A stretch of 7,198 bases of DNA from Flavobacteriales bacterium (lineage in GTDB: Bacteria; Bacteroidota; Bacteroidia; Flavobacteriales_D; SKUL01): NCBI GenBank assembly GCA_007129985.1, contig SKUL01000231.1:1-7198 (forward strand), read 5' to 3'. A program made the position numbers and the translations under genes. Position 1 is the stretch's first letter. Each line of letters begins with the position of its first letter. The notes beneath the pieces are model-generated. The model did no database searches and was not told the origin of the DNA. It saw nothing but the letters and a program-made list of their open reading frames with translations. Below, piece by piece: positions 1-5,643 of this stretch.

Positions 1-3000
1 ACACTGGTCCAGGGTGTAAGGAAGTCATCGTTATCGAAAATTCCTCTTCCGTGGGTACCTGCATAAATCACTCCTGAGTTCGTAGCCTCCCAATGCTCTC
101 GATACTGCTGACGAAGATCAAGAACAGGAACACGATCCATTAGGCCACCATTGGCCTCGTACCAGTTTCCTCCTCCATCGTCAGTTCGGAAGATACCTAC
201 TTCAGTTCCTATCACGATTACATTTGGATCGTCCTTAGAAATCACACAAGAGTAAACAGGCATTCTGTCAAGTGGTGCAGGTACGTTAAAGATGCTCTGG
301 AAAGTATTTGACGAAGAAGTGGAGGCTGCCACAGTAGAACGCAGTACCTTGTTTTGCACACCGTAAGTTGAACGGGCAATAACAACCGTTTCGGAGGCAG
401 GTGGTGCATCAGGACCACCCGTTCCTTCAGAGTAGTCAACCGCAATATTGTTAATCGGCGGCCCACCGGTTATCAGGGTTGTTACGGTGATATTGTCTAA
501 ATCATCTGCATGGTACACCTGGTTGAAGCCGGAGAATCGAAGCAGACGTCCTGACGACGTTCCTACGTAAAGGTGATCCCGATCTGGAGACCATTCCATG
601 CTGTTCACAAGCTCATCCACGTTCCCAATAAACCACCATTCGGGGTCTATTGCGGTATTGGTTACATCTCGGGTTACCCAGATACCCAAACCACCTCCGT
701 GTCCAACAGTGAAGAGGGACTGAACCGGATCTATTAGGAACAACGAATCCGCGACGTGTTCATCAATAATGAAGTCAATGGTGAACTGAGTTGTTTCTTC
801 TGTAACATAGGTGAAGGTCGTGTCAAAGTTCAGGGTGAAATCAAAGTCGATGATAGTATCTGATACTTCGCAGAGGACAGTATCAGCGAAGGTGTACAAC
901 GTATCAATGGTGACACAGAAAATCTGGTTTTGGAAAGTGGTACAGGTGTCAACATAGGTCGTATCTATGATAACCTCAACCGTATCGCAAACAAAAGTGA
1001 ATGTAGTGTCAACAGGAAAAAATGTGGTATCTACGAATTCAACATTTGTGATTACTTCCACGGTATCAAGCACGGTAAAAAAAGTGGTATCCGGTGTTAC
1101 GCGTGTTTCGTAGTAGTACATGTTTTCGGTGGTCTGTGTCCACAATTCGCGTTGATCGGCAGCAGCGAAATGCAGAATCCAGTGGCCTTCCGGAACATAA
1201 CCCAAGGTAACACTACCATCAGGCCATGTTTGCTGCTCGAAAATAAAAGCATCAAGCAAGGTATCGGCACCCCACCAAATACCACGCTGTGAGTACGGAT
1301 CAAACTCTGTTTCTACAAGGCGTAGGTTGGTGGTAAAGTCGCTCGAAGAACCGGGCGGAGGAGAAATAAACTCTCCAAACCCACCTCCAACCGAGCGCAG
1401 AATAGTACCAAACTGGCTAGAACCAATGAGAAGTTCAGGACGCAAGAAAGAAATCTCACAATCGAATCCATCCCCACCAAAAACCTCAAAACCGTGGTTT
1501 TCTGTAGGGCCTTGAAGGTTTTGATAGAGTGTTCCGTTATCCTGTGTTCCTCCAATGGTACGGCCGTCCTCACCATGCGCTATAGCGTAGAACTGCGTAG
1601 TCACAAACCCTTGGTTGGCAGTAAAGAAAGTTGGCATATTTGAAGTAGCCATAGCGGTTGATTTGAAAAAGCCACCGTCGGTACAAGCCCAAAATATATT
1701 GTTCGAATCCCATACAAATCTGTGTACATCCGGGTGAACAGCAAAGGGATTGAGATAGTTGGTACTGTACAAGCTTCGCTGCTCCCAATTTGAAAGTGAC
1801 GGAACATTTCCAACAATGGTGTGGCTGTAAATAACCAAACCACCGAGAAAAATTTGTTTTGGGTTCAAGGGGTTTACTGAGAGAGTATTATCCCATCGCC
1901 CTTGCCCGCCAACTCCTCCAAATGGCTGAAATAGTGCCGGTTGAGTACCTGAGTCATTCACATCCTGAGCAATTCTATACCATGATGTACCTTGATCCCA
2001 CGAAGCAAAAACACCCCTTAGACTTTGGTTTGTATTAACAACGGATGCATAGACATAGTTTTCGGGAGAACGTGAGACAGCAAATTCAATGCGGCTGTTA
2101 CCTCCTGCACCTAAAACATTCGGGCCACCGTTGGCGAGGGTTCCTGAAATCATGGTAAAACTTTGTCCGCCGTTGGTTGAAATATATCCGCGTGTATTAA
2201 CTGAAGTTACAATCACCTGACCATCGGGGGAAATATCAACATCTTCACAAGCCACAGCAGTACCTGGAAGTCCAGCAGGACGAGGTTCGAGGGTGGCATT
2301 TCCGTGAATGTACACATCCAAACCACCGCTGTGGGCAATCCACATTTTTTCAGGGTTACTTGGATCAAGTTCGATGGCATCCACAGTAAGCCACGGCTGG
2401 TTTGTATTAAAATATTGATCTGGACCAAAAACTCTCTCCCATTCCGTACCTTCGGTGTTGGTAGAACGAAACAGGCCATTACCAATAAAGCCGGGGGTTC
2501 CTGATCCGGAAGGGTTGAAGTTTTCGTGTTGTGACCCGGTACCAACGTAGTAGATACCACTACCTGTTCGGTTTATGAATCCGATGGGCATGTGCGACAT
2601 AAAGTTTTCATTCTTATTGAAACTCTCAACAGCCTCCCATGTATTACCTCCATCAGTGGTTTTCCATACACCTCCCGAGGCTGCTCCTGCCCATAAGTGA
2701 TTGTCATTATTGGGGTCAATCCAAAGGGCTCGCACCCGGCCACCGATGTTGTCTGGGCCAAGCGTTCGCCACTCCATATCGTTGCTCTTTGACTGGTTGC
2801 GGCTAAACTTGTTCAATGCTTTTCTTGTGGCAAGAATGTCTTCGATTTCAATTTCGCCTGTGTAATAGTTACGCTTGAGTTCTTTCATGTACTCAATCCA
2901 GCCGTGCGCTCCGTGCTCGGAATTAAAATTGGCCGTTCGCGGCTTGTACAAGCCTACTTTCTCACCGGACCCAAACGGGTTCCATCCCGCAATCAGCAAC

Positions 3001-3047
3001 GCTGACACGGCAATCACACTTGAAACAATGAGTAGAAACTTTTTCAT
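1..3047 (-). CDS. Large secreted BNR/Asp-box (sortilin/VPS10-like) beta-propeller protein, C-terminus outside window
   Basis: The frame is open from an ATG at 3047 to the left edge, giving 1015 codons with no stop, so the gene is cut at its 3' end. Residues 1 to about 21 form a signal peptide (MKKFLLIVSS then a hydrophobic run). A 'GPDNIGGRVRALWIDP' stretch near residues 96-111 is typical of Bacteroidota propeller proteins. Asp-box-like motifs lie at about 130-137 (TTDGGNTW), 194-203, 290-297 (STNGGQSF), 349-356 (SWDQGTSW) and 954-962 (RTDDGGGNW). GGTQDNG at 499-505 and GTHGRGIF at 997-1004 are also usual in this fold. An Asp-Thr-rich insert fills 653-762. Such proteins are normally exported and, in this phylum, often end in a type IX secretion sorting domain; that end is not visible here. 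Substrate and function are unknown. Many relatives are annotated only as 'glycosyl hydrolase' or 'BNR repeat' without proof of enzyme activity. The leader before the ATG is AT-rich and lacks a Shine-Dalgarno sequence. Confidence 0.9.
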   Translation of the reverse strand, partial: MKKFLLIVSSVIAVSALLIAGWNPFGSGEKVGLYKPRTANFNSEHGAHGWIEYMKELKRNYYTGEIEIEDILATRKALNKFSRNQSKSNDMEWRTLGPDNIGGRVRALWIDPNNDNHLWAGAASGGVWKTTDGGNTWEAVESFNKNENFMSHMPIGFINRTGSGIYYVGTGSQHENFNPSGSGTPGFIGNGLFRSTNTEGTEWERVFGPDQYFNTNQPWLTVDAIELDPSNPEKMWIAHSGGLDVYIHGNATLEPRPAGLPGTAVACEDVDISPDGQVIVTSVNTRGYISTNGGQSFTMISGTLANGGPNVLGAGGNSRIEFAVSRSPENYVYASVVNTNQSLRGVFASWDQGTSWYRIAQDVNDSGTQPALFQPFGGVGGQGRWDNTLSVNPLNPKQIFLGGLVIYSHTIVGNVPSLSNWEQRSLYSTNYLNPFAVHPDVHRFVWDSNNIFWACTDGGFFKSTAMATSNMPTFFTANQGFVTTQFYAIAHGEDGRTIGGTQDNGTLYQNLQGPTENHGFEVFGGDGFDCEISFLRPELLIGSSQFGTILRSVGGGFGEFISPPPGSSSDFTTNLRLVETEFDPYSQRGIWWGADTLLDAFIFEQQTWPDGSVTLGYVPEGHWILHFAAADQRELWTQTTENMYYYETRVTPDTTFFTVLDTVEVITNVEFVDTTFFPVDTTFTFVCDTVEVIIDTTYVDTCTTFQNQIFCVTIDTLYTFADTVLCEVSDTIIDFDFTLNFDTTFTYVTEETTQFTIDFIIDEHVADSLFLIDPVQSLFTVGHGGGLGIWVTRDVTNTAIDPEWWFIGNVDELVNSMEWSPDRDHLYVGTSSGRLLRFSGFNQVYHADDLDNITVTTLITGGPPINNIAVDYSEGTGGPDAPPASETVVIARSTYGVQNKVLRSTVAASTSSSNTFQSIFNVPAPLDRMPVYSCVISKDDPNVIVIGTEVGIFRTDDGGGNWYEANGGLMDRVPVLDLRQQYREHWEATNSGVIYAGTHGRGIFDNDDFLTPWTS
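762..1091 (-). repeat. Asp-Thr-rich, four-cysteine insert inside the propeller protein (residues 653-762)
   Basis: About 110 residues are dominated by short units such as VDTTFF, IDTTYVDT and SDTI, with eleven Asp-Thr pairs. An internal duplication is visible: DTVEVIT at 661 and DTVEVII at 688, 27 residues apart. Four cysteines lie at 687, 702, 711 and 726, so their gaps are 15, 9 and 15 residues. The flanks return to ordinary propeller-like sequence (WTQTTENMYYYE before, VGHGGGLGIWVTRD after). Runs of the form 'DTTYVTVYDT' are common as beta-rich stalk segments in secreted Bacteroidota proteins, and I infer a similar spacer or stalk here. The cysteine pairing is a guess. Confidence 0.7.
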
Positions 3048-3071
3048 GTTTTGCTTTTTACTTAATCTCTT

Positions 3072-3099
3072 AAAATTTAACATTCAGAACTTTAGCAAA
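3072..3099 (-). promoter_or_regulatory. Possible promoter of the propeller protein gene
   Basis: On the minus strand TTTG (3096-3099) is followed after 16 bases by TAAATTTT (3072-3079), a 7 of 8 match to the Bacteroidota -7 consensus TAnnTTTG. The start codon lies 24 bases further on. The spacing is slightly short for this class of promoter and the region is AT-rich, so chance is possible. The 173-base gap to lipA makes a separate promoter plausible. Confidence 0.3.
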
Positions 3100-3159
3100 C
3101 CAGCACATCTGCTCCATATCACATCAGCGCTTTTTTCAGGGCTTGAAGGTAGGCATTAT

Positions 3160-3188
3160 TTAACATTCGCTTATCATTCTCACCTCCT
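3160..3188 (-). promoter_or_regulatory. Strong Shine-Dalgarno-like site with a five-codon reading frame in the leader
   Basis: The minus strand reads AGGAGGTG (3181-3188), three bases, then ATG at 3175-3177 and MISEC followed by TAA at 3160-3162. The spacing is ideal for an anti-Shine-Dalgarno match, and no gene in this window has such a site. It lies in the gap between lipA and the propeller gene, 112 bases before the latter's start. It could be a leader peptide or chance; there is no other support. Confidence 0.15.
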
Positions 3189-3220
3189 AAACTTCTGCTT
3201 TTTTTTCGCACTCCTTTGAT

Positions 3221-4087
3221 TCAAAAAAGATGTTTTTCGGCGTGGTAAGACGAACGCACCAGCGGACCGCTCTCTACATAACGGAAGCCCATCTCCAACC
3301 CCAGATCTTTGTATTCTTTGAATCTCTCCGGATGAACAAACTCTGCCACAGGAAGATGGCTTTTGGTGGGCTGCAAGTATTGTCCAAGTGTTACAATGTC
3401 CACTCCAACACTACGAAGGTCTTCGAGCGTTTCGATAATCTCCTGGTGGGTCTCACCTAATCCCAGCATGATTCCCGACTTGGTTTTCATCCCTCCTTTT
3501 TTTAGCCTGAACAGGACTTCCAAGCTTCGATCATACTTGGCCTGAATCCGAACCTGACGGGTAAGCCTCCTTACCGTTTCGAGGTTGTGTGAAACTATTT
3601 CTGGCGCTAAATCAATGATTCGCTGAAGGTTCTCCCAATTTCCGGCAAAATCAGGGATTAATGTCTCTAAAGTGGTATCGGGAGACAACTCGCGGATTTT
3701 ACGCACCGTTTGCACCCATATATCAGAACCACCGTCTTCGAGGTCATCACGATCAACCGAAGTGATTACCGCGTGCTTCACTCCCATTATCTTTACTGAT
3801 TTGGCAACACGAAGCGGCTCAAACACATCCACAGCAAGAGGTTTACCGGTTGCAACCGAACAAAATCCACAGGAGCGGGTGCAGATGTTTCCGAGGATCA
3901 TAAACGTTGCCGTTCCTGCTCCCCAGCACTCTCCCATATTTGGACAATTCCCACTTTCGCAAATGGTGTGCAGCTTGTGTTCACTCACAAGCCCACGAAC
4001 TTTTTTATATGCTTCGCCTGTTGGGAGCTTCACCCTGAGCCAGGACGGCTTTTTTACGGGAACTTCCTGCGTTGTTTCTTCGATCAT
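3221..4087 (-). CDS. lipA: Lipoyl synthase (radical SAM)
   Basis: This cytoplasmic enzyme inserts two sulfur atoms at C6 and C8 of octanoyl groups bound to lipoyl domains, the last step in making lipoyl cofactor for 2-oxoacid dehydrogenases and the glycine cleavage system. The 288 residues match the usual family length. The auxiliary cluster motif CX4CX5C is at C43, C48 and C54. The radical SAM motif CX3CX2C is at C69, C73 and C76. The family motifs SVDRDDLEDGG (110-120), HNLETV (167-172) and LGQYLQPT (234-241) are intact, as is the C-terminal RSSY (278-281), whose serine binds the auxiliary cluster in characterised members. The ATG overlaps the stop of the upstream barrel gene (ATGA at 4084-4087), which sets the start and suggests translational coupling. 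No lipB or other lipoate gene is visible in the window. Confidence 0.98.
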   Translation of the reverse strand: MIEETTQEVPVKKPSWLRVKLPTGEAYKKVRGLVSEHKLHTICESGNCPNMGECWGAGTATFMILGNICTRSCGFCSVATGKPLAVDVFEPLRVAKSVKIMGVKHAVITSVDRDDLEDGGSDIWVQTVRKIRELSPDTTLETLIPDFAGNWENLQRIIDLAPEIVSHNLETVRRLTRQVRIQAKYDRSLEVLFRLKKGGMKTKSGIMLGLGETHQEIIETLEDLRSVGVDIVTLGQYLQPTKSHLPVAEFVHPERFKEYKDLGLEMGFRYVESGPLVRSSYHAEKHLF

Positions 4088-4854
4088 TTTGTTACGTTGT
4101 ATTTCTTACCAAACAGTATATTAAGGTAGAAATTGAGAAAAAACTGACGGTTCTCAGAGCCTTCGAGCGCCATGATGGGTATTACCTGACCGTAACCATC
4201 AAACGCAACGCCAGCCTCAAGTGCCTTGATGCCTGTTTTGTTGGTTGCGTACTCGAACATAAAGCCAAACTTGCCGTGCAAACCCGGAAACAACCTAAGT
4301 TCACCCCAACCTTCCAGTGCTGATGCGCGACCATATATATGCTCATGAAAATGCCTGTCTACGTCGTAGCGCTGCACCGTAATACTCTGTCCGGGTGCAA
4401 ACCAGCCGCCTTCCATTATTTCGAGGTAAACAGGTTTGGCAAAGCCCAGTGACGGGCCGACTGACCAAGTATATGACAACTCGACTCCGTTTCTACGGTA
4501 TTTGTCGGTCATTACATTTTTCATCCCCCAGGAGGGTCGAACAATGAAAAAAGAGTATTGCTTGCCGTAGTGGTATCCACGAGCGTCTTCATACACAGGG
4601 TTAAAACTCTTGATTTGTTTGTGGCTGTTCATTCCCACAATTTCCAGCTGCAAAACCCGCCCCCTGTGCGCCGTTTGATTCTTGAGAAGCGCAAAATTCG
4701 CTCCCCAACCATTTGTGTGAAGATTCAAGCCTCCATAATACTGCTGCTTGTACACCACCATGGTTTCCTCATATAGTGTCTCCTGCCCACGCACAATCGT
4801 TGCCGCCGCGGCAAGCAGTATTGAGAGGACAATTGAAAACGCTGTTTTCGTCAT
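4084..4854 (-). CDS. Secreted protein of unknown family, probable small outer-membrane beta-barrel
   Basis: I do not recognise the family. The 256 residues begin with a clear signal peptide (MTKTAFSIVLSILLAAAATI, cleavage probably near VRG-Q at 22-24). The mature part has no further hydrophobic helix. It is rich in aromatic residues and glycine, with alternating segments such as LELIM-like strands near 140-150 and FGFMFEYA near 198-205. It ends with an aromatic, alternating strand (FFLNFYLNILFG) close to the C-terminus, as outer-membrane barrels often do; eight to ten strands seem possible. Its stop codon overlaps the lipA start by four bases, so the pair is probably cotranscribed. No other in-frame Met occurs until residue 32, after the signal peptide, which supports this start. 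A -7-like element ends only seven bases before the ATG. The role is unknown; localisation is inferred from composition alone. Confidence 0.85.
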   Translation of the reverse strand: MTKTAFSIVLSILLAAAATIVRGQETLYEETMVVYKQQYYGGLNLHTNGWGANFALLKNQTAHRGRVLQLEIVGMNSHKQIKSFNPVYEDARGYHYGKQYSFFIVRPSWGMKNVMTDKYRRNGVELSYTWSVGPSLGFAKPVYLEIMEGGWFAPGQSITVQRYDVDRHFHEHIYGRASALEGWGELRLFPGLHGKFGFMFEYATNKTGIKALEAGVAFDGYGQVIPIMALEGSENRQFFLNFYLNILFGKKYNVTK

Positions 4855-4861
4855 GAGTATG

Positions 4862-4869
4862 CAAAGTTA
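4862..4869 (-). promoter_or_regulatory. -7 promoter element (TAACTTTG) for the barrel gene and lipA
   Basis: The minus strand carries an exact match to the Bacteroidota -7 consensus TAnnTTTG, ending seven bases before the ATG at 4854. I find no TTG at the usual upstream distance, so the -33 part is missing or degenerate. If used, transcription would start within a few bases of the start codon and the mRNA would be leaderless or nearly so. Confidence 0.4.
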
Positions 4870-4904
4870 TAAATTACAGGCCTGAAATCTACCATTGAAA
4901 GCTT

Positions 4905-5318
4905 ATGGAAACTTCACGAGTAAAATACATCGGGAAACTACGCACGTCAGCTATTCACTGCGAAAGTGATACCGTATTGATTACAGACGCTCCCCGAGAT
5001 AACAACGGAAACGGCGAATCGTTCTCGCCTACCGATTTAACGGCCACTTCTCTGGCAAGTTGTATGCTCACAATCATGGGGATTGTAGCCAGAAATCACG
5101 GCATTGTCTTTGAACACGCAGAAGCAAGCGTGAGAAAACACATGGCTTCAGCACCCAGAAGGATAGAAAAAATAGAAGTAGGGATTACAATCTCGGGCAA
5201 AAATTATACCGCCAAAGAAAGGAGACTGCTTGAACAAGGAGCTCTGAATTGCCCGGTTGCAAAAAGTCTGCACCCGGATATTGCTCAGGTTGTCAGTTTT
5301 GATTACGCTGACAACTGA
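4905..5318 (+). CDS. OsmC/Ohr/YhfA-family protein
   Basis: The 137 residues match the usual OsmC-family length and pattern. The N-terminal strands lead to a GESFSPTDL motif (37-45), which includes the glutamate conserved in many members. The first conserved cysteine follows on a helix (C53 in SLASCML) and the second is in NCPVAKSL (C116). In OsmC and Ohr these two cysteines reduce organic hydroperoxides in the cytoplasm, and both are present here; C19 is an extra one. The sequence looks closer to the general OsmC or YhfA type than to Ohr, and YhfA-type proteins lack a settled role, so peroxidase activity is only likely. The gene stands alone, divergent from the barrel gene across 50 bases and convergent with the small lipoprotein gene. 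TACCATTG at 4890-4897 is a 7 of 8 match to the -7 consensus but lacks a clear -33 partner. Confidence 0.93.
   Translation: METSRVKYIGKLRTSAIHCESDTVLITDAPRDNNGNGESFSPTDLTATSLASCMLTIMGIVARNHGIVFEHAEASVRKHMASAPRRIEKIEVGITISGKNYTAKERRLLEQGALNCPVAKSLHPDIAQVVSFDYADN
5289..5315. terminator. Inverted repeat at the end of the OsmC-family gene, possible transcription end
   Basis: GTTGTCAG (5289-5296) and CTGACAAC (5308-5315) form a perfect 8-base stem around an 11-base loop, directly before the TGA stop at 5316-5318. There is no T-run after it on either strand, so it is not a standard intrinsic terminator. Its place between convergent genes suggests transcript ending or 3'-end protection. Confidence 0.3.
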
Positions 5319-5358
5319 CCAATTCCACCTCATGAAGAGATGACAATTTTGATTGGTC
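5317..5358. repeat. Second inverted repeat between convergent genes
   Basis: GACCAAT (5317-5323) pairs perfectly with ATTGGTC (5352-5358) across 28 bases. Inside, TCAT (5332-5335) and ATGA (5340-5343) could form a small inner hairpin. The element begins two bases after the first inverted repeat and ends ten bases before the lipoprotein stop on the other strand. No T-run follows. It may end transcripts from both sides; the long loop makes this uncertain. Confidence 0.3.
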
Positions 5359-5368
5359 GAATGTATGA

Positions 5369-5500
5369 TTAGCTATTCTCAGCCGGAGATACTACCTCTA
5401 CCGAGGAATAAGCTGCGCAAGCCTGCTTTTGAGAGCCGCAAGAGCTTGCAAGAATACCGGTGAAAAAGACTAATGAGATAATGGCAAGTAATCGTTTCAT
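5369..5500 (-). CDS. Small lipoprotein of 43 residues
   Basis: The minus strand has ATG at 5500 and TAA at 5369-5371. The product starts MKRLLAIISLVFFTGILASS, a textbook signal peptide with a basic start and a hydrophobic core, and reaches a lipobox ending ASSC-G with the lipidated cysteine at 21. 'SSCG' is a very common lipoprotein junction in Bacteroidota. The mature chain is only 23 residues: a short polar stretch (SQKQ), a second cysteine at 28 (QACAAYS), then VEVVSPAE. There are no acidic residues at +2 to +5 after the lipid cysteine, so the surface-export signal described for Bacteroidota lipoproteins seems absent and the protein probably faces the periplasm. I do not recognise the family and infer no function. 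The gene is divergent from the Omp85-type gene and convergent with the OsmC-family gene. The opposite strand has a longer open frame (5460-5666), but that frame has no such protein signals. Confidence 0.8.
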   Translation of the reverse strand: MKRLLAIISLVFFTGILASSCGSQKQACAAYSSVEVVSPAENS

Positions 5501-5537
5501 GGTGGTGATGTTGAATATTCGTCGTTTTCAAAATCAG

Positions 5538-5563
5538 CGCAAACTAATACTTTTATGTTTGCG
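5538..5563. promoter_or_regulatory. Palindromic site between divergent genes (CGCAAAC-N12-GTTTGCG)
   Basis: A perfect 7-base inverted repeat (5538-5544 and 5557-5563) with a 12-base centre lies between the lipoprotein gene (start 5500) and the Omp85-type gene (start 5644). The right arm overlaps the plus-strand -7 element TATGTTTG. The left arm read on the minus strand gives TTAGTTTG (5540-5547), a 7 of 8 match to the same consensus. It may be a pair of back-to-back promoters, an operator for a dimeric regulator, or both. Confidence 0.4.
5554..5561 (+). promoter_or_regulatory. -7 promoter element (TATGTTTG) for the Omp85-type gene
   Basis: This is an exact match to TAnnTTTG. Transcription would start near 5567 and give a leader of about 77 bases before the ATG at 5644. 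No clean TTG is present 17-23 bases upstream; TTTTC at 5525-5529 is the nearest weak candidate. Confidence 0.45.
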
Positions 5564-5643
5564 TTCTGAGTTTAATTTCCATTTTTTATCCACATTGGGC
5601 CGAGAGGCTTTTGCACTTTTAACGCAGCTTTCCCGTAAAGGTT

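Noticed and set aside
930..1292. Plus-strand open frame of 120 codons
   Set aside because: It lies opposite the Asp-Thr-rich part of the propeller gene. The repeated Asp-Thr codons on the true strand explain the absence of stops.
2213..2560. Minus-strand open frame of 115 codons
   Set aside because: It is out of frame with the propeller gene, whose frame here carries Asp-box motifs and continues without interruption.
3048..3220. Intrinsic terminator after lipA
   Set aside because: A-runs and T-runs are present, but no GC-rich stem precedes them in the right orientation.
3672..4124. Plus-strand open frame of 150 codons
   Set aside because: It is antisense to lipA, whose conserved motifs prove the minus-strand frame. 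The product is low in structure and rich in Ser/Thr/Pro, as expected for a shadow.
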